Shown here piece after piece: positions 7,490 through 15,473 of a DNA stretch of 17,084 bases (position 1 is the stretch's first letter; the number at the start of each line of letters is the position of its first letter). The position numbers and the translations under genes were made by a program. The notes below the pieces were generated by a model. The model had not been told where the DNA came from and made no database searches. It was given only the letters and a program-made list of their open reading frames with translations. The DNA is taken from the NCBI GenBank assembly GCA_947377425.1, contig CANCFZ010000027.1, forward strand, positions 1-17,084. Direction: 5' to 3'. The DNA is from Flavobacteriaceae bacterium (lineage in GTDB: Bacteria; Bacteroidota; Bacteroidia; Flavobacteriales; Flavobacteriaceae).

Positions 7490-7826
7490 ATGCAATTCGT
7501 AAACCATTTTCGACATTTAAATCGGAAGTCAATAATACAATATCATCTTCGTTTACAGAACCAAGCACCAAACATTCACTCATGAATTTTCCAATTTGTT
7601 TTTTTGGAAAATTTACAACTGCTATGATTTGTTTTCCAATTAAATCTTCTTTAGAATAGCGTTTTGTGATTTGAGCTGATGATTTTTTGATTCCGATTTC
7701 ACTTCCAAAATCTATTGTTAATTGAAAAGCTGGTTTTCTAGCTTCTGGAAAATCTTTTACTTCAATAATTGTTCCTACACGCATTTCTAACTTTTCAAAA
7801 TCTTGCAAATTCAAATTATTTTTCAT
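7488..7826 (-). CDS. csaA: CsaA-like tRNA-binding domain protein
   Basis: A 112-residue stand-alone tRNA-binding OB-fold domain of the CsaA type (family about 110 aa). Hallmarks are FEKLEMRVGTIIEVKDFPEARKPAF, QLTIDFGSEIGIKKSSAQIT, GKQIIAVVNFPKKQIGKFMSE and ECLVLGSV. Related domains occur at the C-terminus of MetRS and in Trbp111. CsaA of Bacillus has been linked to protein secretion and chaperone activity and binds tRNA. The frame also opens from a TTG at 7850, but that codon lies inside the predicted -7 box (7848-7855), so ATG 7826 is the start. It has its own well-formed promoter and appears monocistronic. Confidence 0.88.
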   Translation of the reverse strand: MKNNLNLQDFEKLEMRVGTIIEVKDFPEARKPAFQLTIDFGSEIGIKKSSAQITKRYSKEDLIGKQIIAVVNFPKKQIGKFMSECLVLGSVNEDDIVLLTSDLNVENGLRIA

Positions 7827-7847
7827 CAGTTTAACTTTATTTTCTTT

Positions 7848-7879
7848 CAAAATTAATCTAATTTACTTTTGAAATCAAA
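7848..7879 (-). promoter_or_regulatory. Bacteroidota-type promoter for csaA
   Basis: On the minus strand TTTG (7879-7876), a 20-base spacer and TAATTTTG (7855-7848) match the -33/-7 layout of Bacteroidota promoters. The -7 box lies 21 bases before ATG 7826. This is one of the two best promoter matches in the window. Confidence 0.65.
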
Positions 7880-7978
7880 TAATTGAAAAATGTATAGTTT
7901 TTATATCTAATCAAAATTTATACACTCAATTAAATTTCATACTTTTATACATAGAAAATTTAATTTGACTTTAATCCA

Positions 7979-9205
7979 ATGAAAATAGCACTTTTTACAA
8001 ATGAATTTCCTCCATATATATATGGTGGCGCTGGAGTTCATATAGATTTTTTAAGTCAAGAATTAGCCAAATTAGCCGAAATAGAAGTTCGTTGTTTTGG
8101 AACGCAAAACGAACAAGTAGATTCGATGAATGTTCTCGGAATTCAATCTTCTTTAACCAAAATGGAAGACGTTACAAATCCGCATATTAAAATGTTTCAC
8201 AATTTGAGCAAAAATGTCGAAATGTCGCAACATACTTTACAAGCTGATGTTGTGCATTGTCATACTTGGTACACTCATTTGGCTGGAATTTTTACACGTG
8301 AATTACTTCAAGTTCCATTGATACTCACGACACATAGTTTAGAAACACATCGACCTTGGAAAGTAGAACAATTGGGAAATGGTTATTTTCTTTCAAGATG
8401 GCTTGAAAATCATGCTTATAACACTGCTGATGGTGTAATTGCTGTTAGTCAACAAATGAAAACTGATGTTATTGAAGCTTATGGAATTAATCCTGAAAAA
8501 GTAACTATAATTCACAATGGTATTGATCCTGAATTTTACAAACCAACATTTGATTTGGAATTATTAAATGAATATGGGATTAATCCTGATGTTCCTTTTG
8601 TACTTTTTGTTGGAAGAATTACGCGTCAAAAAGGAATTTCTCAATTGATTTCGGCAGCAAAATATTTTGATAAAAATTGTCAAATTGTGCTATGTGCTGG
8701 TGCGCCTGATACGCCAGAAATAGCTGCAGAAACCGAAACATTAATAAATGAATTGAAATCTCAACGCGATGGAGTAATTCTAATTTCGGAAATGTTGCCA
8801 CGTGAAAAAATAAAAGTTCTTTACAGTCATGCGCGAGTATTTGCATGTCCATCACTATATGAACCTTTTGGAATTATAAATTTGGAAGCAATGTCATGCG
8901 AAACGCCAGTTGTTGGAAGTTCAGTTGGTGGCATTCCTGAGATTATTATTGAAGGGAAAACTGGCTATTTAATTCCGTTAGAGAGTGTTTCGAGAACTAA
9001 TTTTAACCCTAAGAATCCAGAAGAATTTCAGAAAGAATTTGCTTCAAAAATTAATATTTTATTGAATGATGAAAGTCTGGCAAACCAAATGGGTAAAGCT
9101 GGTAGAGAACGAGTTTTAGAAAAATTTAGTTGGGAATCAATTGCAAAAACTACTTATAATTATTATCAAGAAGTGATTTCAAAATTTGAAAAAGAGAAAG
9201 CATAA
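7979..9205 (+). CDS. glgA: Glycogen synthase, GT4 (actinobacterial GlgA/GlgM-like) type
   Basis: A 408-residue GT-B glycosyltransferase. The N-terminus has TNEFPPYIYGGAGVH (7-21), with the glycine-rich loop near the nucleotide sugar. The C-terminal Rossmann domain has VGRITRQKG (R213, K218) and the retaining-GT E-x7-E motif (E295 in YEPFGIINLE, E303). Gene order and overall sequence resemble the short GlgA of actinobacteria (GT4, about 400 aa) rather than the classical GT5 GlgA (about 480 aa). The next gene encodes ADP-glucose pyrophosphorylase 25 bases downstream, so the two form a glycogen or alpha-glucan synthesis operon. In actinobacteria, related enzymes use ADP-glucose to elongate glucan or make maltose-1-phosphate; which applies here is not shown. 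A weak -7-like box TTAATTTG lies about 11 bases before the ATG. Confidence 0.87.
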   Translation: MKIALFTNEFPPYIYGGAGVHIDFLSQELAKLAEIEVRCFGTQNEQVDSMNVLGIQSSLTKMEDVTNPHIKMFHNLSKNVEMSQHTLQADVVHCHTWYTHLAGIFTRELLQVPLILTTHSLETHRPWKVEQLGNGYFLSRWLENHAYNTADGVIAVSQQMKTDVIEAYGINPEKVTIIHNGIDPEFYKPTFDLELLNEYGINPDVPFVLFVGRITRQKGISQLISAAKYFDKNCQIVLCAGAPDTPEIAAETETLINELKSQRDGVILISEMLPREKIKVLYSHARVFACPSLYEPFGIINLEAMSCETPVVGSSVGGIPEIIIEGKTGYLIPLESVSRTNFNPKNPEEFQKEFASKINILLNDESLANQMGKAGRERVLEKFSWESIAKTTYNYYQEVISKFEKEKA

Positions 9206-9230
9206 AACAACAATTATTAATTTAACAGCA

Positions 9231-10502
9231 ATGAAAAAAAGCACATTAGCCATAATTTTAGGTGGCGGACAAGGTTCAAGATTATCTCCATTAACAGAAA
9301 GTCGTTCAAAACCAGCTGTTCCAATTGCTGGAAAATACCGTTTGGTTGATATTCCAATTTCAAATTGTATTAATTCTGATATTAAACGAATGTTTGTTTT
9401 AACGCAATTCAACTCAGCATCGTTAAATCAACATATAAAAAACACTTATCATTTTAGTCATTTTAGTACTGCTTTTGTTGATATTTTGGCTGCCGAACAA
9501 ACTCCAGACAATCCAACTTGGTTTCAAGGAACAGCAGATGCTGTGAGGCAATGTATGAATCATTTTTTGAATCATGAATTTGATTATGCTTTGATATTGT
9601 CTGGCGATCAATTATATCAAATGAATTTTAATGAAATGATTGCTGCGCATCAAAAAAGTGGTGCAGCTATTTCAATTGCAACGTTACCCGTAAATGCAAA
9701 AGAAGCACCAGAATTTGGGATTTTGAAAACCGATTCTGAAAATTTTATTACTTCTTTTATTGAAAAACCAAATGCTAGTTTGTTACCAGAATGGACTTCG
9801 GAAGTTAGTGAAGAATCTGCTTCAGAAGGCAAACATTACTTAGCATCGATGGGTATTTATATTTTCAACCGAGATTTGCTAATCGAATTAATGTCAAACC
9901 AAGAAACAAAAGATTTTGGTAAAGAAATTATTCCACAAGCTATTGGAAAACATAAAATACTAAGTTATCAATATGAAGGATATTGGACCGATATTGGGAA
10001 TATAGATTCGTTTTTTGAAGCCAATTTAGGACTTACCGATGATATTCCAAAGTTCAATTTATTTGATAATTCAGGTAAAATTTATACTCGTGCGAGAGTT
10101 TTACCACCATCTAAAATAACAGGCGGTTCAACTGTTGATAAATCAATAATTGCAGAAGGTTGCATAATAAACGGAACTAAAATAGAACATTCTGTAATTG
10201 GAATTCGAACCAGAATTAATCGTGATTCCATCATTACAAATTCTTATTTAATGGGTAATGATTATTATCAAAACATAGATGAAATAAGCCATAACATTTA
10301 CAACAATATTGTGAATATAGGAATTGGTGAACGATGCTTTATTAACAACACAATTGTAGATAAAAATTGCAAAATTGGCAATGATGTAAAACTCAACGGA
10401 GGAAAACATTTGAAAGATGCAAACACCGATTTGTACACCATAAAAGATGGTATTATTGTTGTCAAAAAAGGAGTTTCACTCCCTGATGGTTTTACAGTAT
10501 AA
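9231..10502 (+). CDS. glgC: Glucose-1-phosphate adenylyltransferase (ADP-glucose pyrophosphorylase)
   Basis: A 423-residue GlgC that makes ADP-glucose from ATP and glucose-1-phosphate, the committed step of glycogen synthesis. The nucleotidyltransferase domain (about 1-265) has GGGQGSRLSPLT (11-22, with Ser in place of the common Thr), SKPAVPIAGKYRLVDIPISN, WFQGTADAVRQ (98-107), metal-binding D126 in SGDQLY, the EFGIL region (161-165) and glucose-1-phosphate-site FIEKP (176-180). A left-handed beta-helix with hexapeptide-like turns fills about 283-415. The frame is open back to a TTG at 9186 inside glgA, but family members begin MKKSTLAIILGGG, so ATG 9231 is chosen. The 25-base gap from glgA implies cotranscription. 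A bidirectional terminator follows. Confidence 0.95.
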   Translation: MKKSTLAIILGGGQGSRLSPLTESRSKPAVPIAGKYRLVDIPISNCINSDIKRMFVLTQFNSASLNQHIKNTYHFSHFSTAFVDILAAEQTPDNPTWFQGTADAVRQCMNHFLNHEFDYALILSGDQLYQMNFNEMIAAHQKSGAAISIATLPVNAKEAPEFGILKTDSENFITSFIEKPNASLLPEWTSEVSEESASEGKHYLASMGIYIFNRDLLIELMSNQETKDFGKEIIPQAIGKHKILSYQYEGYWTDIGNIDSFFEANLGLTDDIPKFNLFDNSGKIYTRARVLPPSKITGGSTVDKSIIAEGCIINGTKIEHSVIGIRTRINRDSIITNSYLMGNDYYQNIDEISHNIYNNIVNIGIGERCFINNTIVDKNCKIGNDVKLNGGKHLKDANTDLYTIKDGIIVVKKGVSLPDGFTV

Positions 10503-10510
10503 TTTTATAA

Positions 10511-10546
10511 AAAAATGGCTGTGAAAATTTCACAGCCATTTTTTAT
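10511..10546. terminator. Bidirectional terminator between glgC and the cytochrome gene
   Basis: AATGGCTGTGA (10514-10524) pairs perfectly with TCACAGCCATT (10530-10540). An A run precedes it and a T run follows, so it can stop transcripts from both strands. Its right flank overlaps the stop codon (10545-10543) of the minus-strand cytochrome. Confidence 0.88.
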
Positions 10547-10830
10547 TTATTCATAACCAGATAATTGTAAATACTAGTTCTTTGTTCGTCGGTAATATTA
10601 GCTTTAGGTTGCATCCATTTTAAAATTCCGGTCCATTTTTCAGCTGTATATCCTGCTGGATCATATAATTTATGGCATTTAGCACAATTGTTTTCATAAA
10701 GTGCTTTGCCTTCATTTTGTGTCACAATTAAAGCTGCTTTTTCAGCTTCTGCCATTTTGGTTGCCTTTGAAGGTCCACAAGAGTAAAGTACAATTGCAAT
10801 AAGTGCAATAGTTAAAATTTTAGTTTTCAT
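10543..10830 (-). CDS. Small c-type cytochrome lipoprotein
   Basis: A 95-residue exported monohaem cytochrome c. The N-terminus is a lipoprotein signal (MKTKIL, hydrophobic stretch, LYSC with lipidated C18). The mature part has one haem-binding CAKCH (C49, C52, H53) and a likely axial Met in KWMQPKAN (M73), a class I-like layout. It would sit in the periplasm, anchored by lipid, and move electrons; the partner is not evident from neighbours. It ends at the terminator shared with glgC and begins just downstream of the PPIase terminator, so it is probably its own transcript, although no clear TAnnTTTG box is visible in the 26 bases between that terminator and the ATG. Confidence 0.88.
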   Translation of the reverse strand: MKTKILTIALIAIVLYSCGPSKATKMAEAEKAALIVTQNEGKALYENNCAKCHKLYDPAGYTAEKWTGILKWMQPKANITDEQRTSIYNYLVMNK

Positions 10831-10856
10831 AGTTATTGGTTTAGTAAAGTAAAAAT

Positions 10857-10886
10857 AACAAAAAAAGCCACCCGAAGATAGCTTTT
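10857..10886 (-). terminator. Terminator with a UUCG loop after the dual PPIase
   Basis: On the minus strand AAAAGCTATC (10886-10877), loop TTCG and GGTGGCTTTT (10872-10863) give a ten-pair stem with two G-U pairs, closed by a C(UUCG)G tetraloop. The T tract continues to about 10860. Confidence 0.85.
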
Positions 10887-10910
10887 AATTTATTTAACAA
10901 ATATTTTAGT

Positions 10911-11843
10911 TTATTTCACATCCATTAATTCAACATCAAATACTAAAGTTGCATTGGGTGGAATTGCTCCTCCAGCACCAGAAGTTCCATATCCTAAATA
11001 AGATGGAATTACAAATCGAGCTTTATCGCCAACTTTTAATAATGCAATTCCTTCATCCCATCCTTCAATAACTTGGCCTTGACCAAGTCTAAATTCAATT
11101 GGTTTTTTTCTTGGATATGATGAATCAAAAACTTTTCCGTTTTCTAGAGAACCTTCATAATGAACTGCAACAGTTTTTCCGTTTTCTGCTTGTTTTCCAT
11201 TTCCTTTTTGAATCATTTTATAACGTAAACCGCTTTCAGTTTTGTCAAAACCTGCGGCTAATTTTTCCATTGTTTCTTCTGCTAACTTTTTAGCTTCTTC
11301 GATTTTTTTTAATCTAGACCCTTCAAAAGTTCTAAAAGCCTCAATAGCATTCCATTTTTCAGCTTCTGCTCCTACTCTAAGAATTTCAATCGAATCTATA
11401 AAATCACCTTGAGCTATAGCATCAACAACTTCTTGACCTTCAATAACATTTCCAAAAATAGTATGTTTATTATCTAGCCAATTTGTTGGAACATGAGTAA
11501 TAAAAAATTGAGAACCATTACTTGCTGGACCTGAATTTGCCATTGATAAAACGCCTGGTTTATCATGTTTTAAACTTGGATGAAATTCATCTTCAAAATT
11601 GTAGCCTGGTCCACCAGAGCCAATTCCTTGTGGGCAACCACCTTGAATCATAAAATCTGGAATAACTCTGTGAAATTTTAATCCATCATAATATGGTTTT
11701 CCCATTGGCTTCACTTTATTCTCTAATTGTCCTTCTGCCAATCCTACAAAGTTTCCAACAGTTCCAGGTGTTAAATCATGTGTTAGCTTTACTAAAACAG
11801 CACCTTTAGTCGTGTTAAATTTAGCATATATTCCGTTTTCCAT
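10911..11843 (-). CDS. Dual peptidyl-prolyl isomerase: cyclophilin domain fused to FKBP domain
   Basis: A 310-residue protein joining two unrelated prolyl isomerase folds. Residues 1-158 are a cyclophilin: FHRVIPDFMIQGG (57-69) with catalytic R59, MANSGPASNGSQFFI (101-115) with Q112 and F114, and W122 at the cyclosporin-contact position. Residues about 160-200 are a charged helical linker, probably coiled coil. Residues 203-310 are an FKBP: VAVHYEG (Y229), VFDSS (F239, D240), QVIEGWDEG (V258, I259, W262), YLGYG and VFDVELMDV (F302). All key residues of both sites are intact. No signal peptide is visible, so it should be cytoplasmic. Cyclophilin-FKBP fusions of this order have been described in Flavobacterium and Treponema as dual-family immunophilins. 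It is divergent from the DUF1569 gene and ends in a strong terminator. Confidence 0.95.
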   Translation of the reverse strand: MENGIYAKFNTTKGAVLVKLTHDLTPGTVGNFVGLAEGQLENKVKPMGKPYYDGLKFHRVIPDFMIQGGCPQGIGSGGPGYNFEDEFHPSLKHDKPGVLSMANSGPASNGSQFFITHVPTNWLDNKHTIFGNVIEGQEVVDAIAQGDFIDSIEILRVGAEAEKWNAIEAFRTFEGSRLKKIEEAKKLAEETMEKLAAGFDKTESGLRYKMIQKGNGKQAENGKTVAVHYEGSLENGKVFDSSYPRKKPIEFRLGQGQVIEGWDEGIALLKVGDKARFVIPSYLGYGTSGAGGAIPPNATLVFDVELMDVK

Positions 11844-11867
11844 TTTATTTGTTTTTTAATTGTGGTG

Positions 11868-11875
11868 CAAATTTA
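11868..11875 (-). promoter_or_regulatory. -7 box for the dual PPIase
   Basis: On the minus strand TAAATTTG matches TAnnTTTG, 25 bases upstream of ATG 11843. The -33 position has no good TTG. Confidence 0.5.
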
Positions 11876-11883
11876 ATATATTA

Positions 11884-11913
11884 TTGCAGATAAACAGTAA
11901 AATTGTACATTTG
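11884..11913 (+). promoter_or_regulatory. Bacteroidota-type promoter for the DUF1569 gene
   Basis: TTG (11884-11886), a 19-base spacer and TACATTTG (11906-11913) give a full -33/-7 pair 23 bases before the ATG at 11936. It lies only 9 bases from the divergent PPIase -7 box, so the two promoters share the same short region. Confidence 0.6.
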
Positions 11914-11935
11914 AATAAAACTAAACAAACTATTT

Positions 11936-12382
11936 ATGAACTCTATTTACGATAAAACTTCTAACGAAGCAATTATTGAACGAATCAATAAACTAACTCC
12001 TGAAACTGAGGCAGAATGGGGAAAAATGACTGTAGATCAAATGTTTAAACATTGTACAGCTGCAATTGAAATAGCTTTTGGTCAAAAAGAAATAAAAGTT
12101 AATTTGATGATGAAAATATTAGGAAAACTTGTTAAAAATAAGGTGTTCAATAGTGAATTTCAGCATAATAGTCCAACTGCTAAAGAATTTATTTTTACTG
12201 ATAAATATGAATTTGAATCTGCAAAGAATGATTTAATTCAAAAATTTAGTCGGTTTTCAAATGAAGGAAAAAATGCCATAACAGTACTAAATCATCCTTT
12301 TTGGGGAAAAATGAGTTATGAAGATTGGGACAAATTAATGTGGAAACATATCGATCATCATTTGAGACAATTTGGTGTTTAA
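11936..12382 (+). CDS. DUF1569 protein (DinB-like fold)
   Basis: A 148-residue soluble protein of the DUF1569 family, part of the DinB/YfiT-like four-helix superfamily whose members often bind a metal through histidines. Visible conserved elements are WGKMTVDQMFKHC (H39), the hydrophobic helix after it, LNHPFWGKMSYEDWDKLMWKHIDHH (about 118-142) with H138, H141 and H142, and the typical ending LRQFGV. H39 with the C-terminal histidines could form the metal site. Function is not known. It has its own promoter and is divergent from the PPIase. No terminator is evident in the 105 bases before the M4 peptidase gene, so some read-through is possible. Confidence 0.8.
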   Translation: MNSIYDKTSNEAIIERINKLTPETEAEWGKMTVDQMFKHCTAAIEIAFGQKEIKVNLMMKILGKLVKNKVFNSEFQHNSPTAKEFIFTDKYEFESAKNDLIQKFSRFSNEGKNAITVLNHPFWGKMSYEDWDKLMWKHIDHHLRQFGV

Positions 12383-12451
12383 AATATTTTTTAATACACT
12401 CTTAATTTAAGCAGTGAAAAAACCTTAACATTTTAAATTAATTTTAATCCT

Positions 12452-12459
12452 TATATTTG
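12452..12459 (+). promoter_or_regulatory. -7 box for the M4 peptidase gene
   Basis: TATATTTG matches TAnnTTTG, 28 bases before ATG 12488. The upstream -33 position is AT-only, so the match is partial. Confidence 0.5.
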
Positions 12460-12487
12460 AACCAAAATACCACAAATACTTAATTAC

Positions 12488-15394
12488 ATGAAAGTTAACA
12501 AACTATTTATCTTTTTTACAATACTGTTTTTACAAATAGTAAATGGACAAAACAACAAGTCTTTGAGAGATAATGAAACTATTCAAACTGTTGTTCGATT
12601 TGACACCCCTATTGAAAAATCTCAAGCAATTGCTCAATTAAAATCTAAAAATAAATTAGATAAAACTAATAGTTATCTACCTATTTATTCTAATACAGAT
12701 GAATCAGGAAGAACACATGAACATTTTCAGCAATTCTATAAAGGATTAAAAATTGAGTTTGGAGTTATTATTACACATAGCCTAGACAATGAAGTTTATA
12801 TGATAAATGGAGAAGTTTATAATGCTTCAAATCTTGACTTAATGCCATCTATTAGTAATACTGATGCTTTAAACATCATTTTGAATTCAAAAAAAGACGC
12901 AAAATATCTTTGGGATTCTAAAGAAGATGCCATAGCTTTAAATTATAAAAAACCAACAGGTGATTTGCTAATTTTACCAAATGTAAAAACTGGAGAACTC
13001 AATTTAGCATACAAATTTGACATCTATACAACCGAGCCCTTAGCAAGAGATGAGATATATGTTGATGCCAGTTCTGGAAAGATAATTTATCAAAATCCAA
13101 TCATTAAACATGTTCAAAATATAGAAACCAAAGATGAATCATCTGTAGCAACATCTGTATCGGTAACTGGAACTGCAAATAATACTAAATATAGTGGAAG
13201 TAGGTCTATAAAAACCACTTTTGATATTGGCACTAACAAGTATATTTTAAAAGATGATACTCGCGGTGGTGGAATTCAAACTTTTAATAGTGCTCGAACA
13301 GTAAGTTATCCAACAACCAATTTTTCAGATATAAATAATGATTGGACAACCGCCGAATTTAATAATACAAATAAAGATATTGGAGCTTTAGATGCACATT
13401 GGGGTGCAGAAATGACGTATGATTTTTGGAAAAATAATTTCAACAGAAACAGTTATGATGATAAAGGAACTGCTTTAAAAAGTTATGTTCATTATCGTTC
13501 TGTGGCTACTAGTAGTTTAGTTAATGCTTTTTGGAACGGAACAGTTATGTCTTATGGAGACGGAAATACTTCAACATCTATCCTAACATGCATTGATGTA
13601 TGTGGACACGAAATTGGACATGGAATTTGCTCTGCTACTGCTAATTTAGCATATCAAAATCAATCGGGAGCTATCAATGAAGGTTTGTCTGATATTTGGG
13701 GTGCTTGTATTGAACATTATGGAAGAACCGGAGCTTTAACAGGCACACCACTTGCGGCTGTATGGACAATTGCGGAAGATTTAAGTACTTCAGGAAATCC
13801 TTTTAGAAGCATGAGTAACCCAACAACTAAAGGAAATCCGGATACTTATTTAGGAACTAATTGGACAACTACCGGAGATGAAGGCTCGTGTACACCTTCA
13901 AGTTCTAATGATCAATGTGGAGTTCATAACAATAGTGGTGTAATGAATCACTGGTTTTATATAGTTACAGCAGGAAAATCAGGAACTAATAATGCACCTA
14001 CACCACACACCTATTCAGTTACTGGAATAGGAATGACAAAATCATCACAAATTGTTTATTATGCAGAAAGAGATTATTTGACTTCAAATGCAACTTATTT
14101 AGATATGAGAAATGCAACACTTGAAGTAGCAAATAATTTATATTGTGGTTCAAGTCCAGAAGTTATTGCAGTTACCAATGCTTGGTATGCCGTAAATGTT
14201 GGAAATCAATATATAGGTTATCCTATAGATATTGCTCTTAAAAAAATAGTCCAGCCGCTTAATGTTGCCTGTGGGACAATAAATACACCAATTGTTACTT
14301 TTGAAAACACAGGAACTAACGCTGTTACTTCTGCAACTATTTCTTATACTATTGATGGAGGAACTGCTACTAATTTAACTTGGACAGGAAACCTTACAGC
14401 TTGTCAAACAATTAATTATCCTATTACAATAGGAGCTTTATCGAGAGGTACACATACTATTGCGATTACAACCACAACAACTAGCGATGGAAACAGTACT
14501 AACAACTCTAAAAGCACATTGTTTTTAGTAAATGATTCTGGTGTTGTTAATACTATAAATTCTTTTGAAACAGCTACCAATAATCTAATCACATTTGACA
14601 AAGGAAATACCAATAATTTATGGCAAAGAGGTCAAGCAGCAGGTTCTATATTGACAAGTGCGGTAGCTGGAGGTTCAAATGTATATGGAACAAATCTTTT
14701 AGGAAATTATCCTGACAATACAACATCTTACTTAGTATCACAATGTTATGATTTAACTCAGTATCAAAACCCTTCAATTAAATTTGATATGGCTTTTGAT
14801 TTAGAAGCTGATTTTGATTTTATCAATTTAGAATACACAACTAATGGTGGCTCTAGTTGGTCTGTTCTTGGGGATACTACATCTGTTCCAACTTGGTATA
14901 ATAGTTCTAATACGCCTAATACAACAAATTGTGAAAATTGTGTAGGTGCTCAATGGACAGGAACTGTAAGTACTAAAACTAATTTCAGTTGGAGTATGCC
15001 TGATTTTGGTTATGGAGGTGCAACTCCTCAATCAAATATTATATTTAGGTTTAATTTTGTTTCTGATCCAGGAGTAACTAATGAAGGAGTTATTATAGAC
15101 AACTTTGTAGTTTCTGGAACGTATGTTTTAAATAATCAACAAAATAAATTTGAACAATTTGAAGTAACTCCTAATCCAACTAATGGAATTGTTACTATTA
15201 ATCTAACAACGTCCGATGATGTAAAAGTTGAATTATTTGATATGAGAGGTAGAAAATGTTTTACAAACGATTATAAAAATTCAAATCTTTCATTCTATCA
15301 AGAAATAAATTTAGGCCAACTTGAAAAAGGAATTTATTTATTAAATGTAGCTTCAGAAGGAAAAATTGCAACAAAAAAAATAGTTATTAAATAA
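12488..15394 (+). CDS. Secreted M4 (thermolysin-family) metallopeptidase with T9SS sorting domain
   Basis: A 968-residue secreted zinc protease. Signal peptide 1-20 (MKVNKLFIFF... VNG). An FTP/PepSY-type propeptide fills about 30-215. The catalytic M4 domain (about 220-571) has HEIGH (H374, E375, H378), third zinc ligand E398 in NEGLSDIWG at exactly the thermolysin spacing (24 residues from the first His), and the D475/H480 pair in DQCGVHNNSG matching the thermolysin catalytic His region. An immunoglobulin-like CARDB/APHP-type domain (about 580-680) and a beta-rich MAM/jelly-roll-like domain (about 685-880) follow. The last 80 residues (889-968) are a type A T9SS sorting domain (VTPNPTNG, VELFDMRGR, LEKGIYLLNV, IATKKIVIK). 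It would be exported by Sec, then secreted by the Por system to digest extracellular protein. The frame is intact despite the IS starting 37 bases downstream. Confidence 0.95.
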   Translation: MKVNKLFIFFTILFLQIVNGQNNKSLRDNETIQTVVRFDTPIEKSQAIAQLKSKNKLDKTNSYLPIYSNTDESGRTHEHFQQFYKGLKIEFGVIITHSLDNEVYMINGEVYNASNLDLMPSISNTDALNIILNSKKDAKYLWDSKEDAIALNYKKPTGDLLILPNVKTGELNLAYKFDIYTTEPLARDEIYVDASSGKIIYQNPIIKHVQNIETKDESSVATSVSVTGTANNTKYSGSRSIKTTFDIGTNKYILKDDTRGGGIQTFNSARTVSYPTTNFSDINNDWTTAEFNNTNKDIGALDAHWGAEMTYDFWKNNFNRNSYDDKGTALKSYVHYRSVATSSLVNAFWNGTVMSYGDGNTSTSILTCIDVCGHEIGHGICSATANLAYQNQSGAINEGLSDIWGACIEHYGRTGALTGTPLAAVWTIAEDLSTSGNPFRSMSNPTTKGNPDTYLGTNWTTTGDEGSCTPSSSNDQCGVHNNSGVMNHWFYIVTAGKSGTNNAPTPHTYSVTGIGMTKSSQIVYYAERDYLTSNATYLDMRNATLEVANNLYCGSSPEVIAVTNAWYAVNVGNQYIGYPIDIALKKIVQPLNVACGTINTPIVTFENTGTNAVTSATISYTIDGGTATNLTWTGNLTACQTINYPITIGALSRGTHTIAITTTTTSDGNSTNNSKSTLFLVNDSGVVNTINSFETATNNLITFDKGNTNNLWQRGQAAGSILTSAVAGGSNVYGTNLLGNYPDNTTSYLVSQCYDLTQYQNPSIKFDMAFDLEADFDFINLEYTTNGGSSWSVLGDTTSVPTWYNSSNTPNTTNCENCVGAQWTGTVSTKTNFSWSMPDFGYGGATPQSNIIFRFNFVSDPGVTNEGVIIDNFVVSGTYVLNNQQNKFEQFEVTPNPTNGIVTINLTTSDDVKVELFDMRGRKCFTNDYKNSNLSFYQEINLGQLEKGIYLLNVASEGKIATKKIVIK

Positions 15395-15419
15395 AATGTT
15401 TCAATTATATAAAACAAAA

Positions 15420-15430
15420 AATCCTCAACT
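15420..15430. terminator. Left arm of a terminator split by the IS element
   Basis: AATCCTCAACT is identical to the left arm of the secA terminator and follows an A run. It abuts the left IS end. The right arm, ATTGGTGAA followed by T7, lies at 16871-16887 across the element. Together they form a plausible bidirectional terminator of the convergent M4 and OmpA-family genes. Confidence 0.5.
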
Positions 15431-15455
15431 TAGACTGCCCCCAAAAAGTTAGACA
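15431..15455. repeat. Left terminal inverted repeat of the IS
   Basis: Begins TAGACTGCCCCCAAAA. It matches the reverse complement of 16846-16870 at 20 of 25 positions by direct comparison. Confidence 0.85.
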
Positions 15456-15472
15456 CTATTTGGGGGTATTTT
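15438..15472 (+). promoter_or_regulatory. Terminator-like hairpin at the IS left end
   Basis: CCCCCAAA (15438-15445) pairs perfectly with TTTGGGGG (15459-15466), with a 13-base loop, followed by TATTTTT just before the orfA ATG at 15474. In a transcript entering from the M4 gene this can act as a terminator and hide the G5 purine run in front of orfA. A transcript starting inside the IS end would lack the left arm. Confidence 0.6.
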
Positions 15473-15473
15473 T

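Noticed and set aside
7827..7850. Longer csaA starting at TTG 7850
   Set aside because: The TTG lies inside the predicted -7 box at 7848-7855, so it would not be transcribed from that promoter; ATG 7826 gives the usual family length.
9186..9230. Longer glgC starting at TTG 9186 inside glgA
   Set aside because: It adds 15 lysine-rich residues not found in GlgC; the ATG at 9231 gives the family N-terminus and a normal 25-base operon gap.
9179..9412. Antisense reading frames such as 9412-9179, 3055-2789 (opposite strand) and 15877-15659
   Set aside because: They lie wholly within well-supported genes, show no domain features and are expected by chance in AT-rich DNA.
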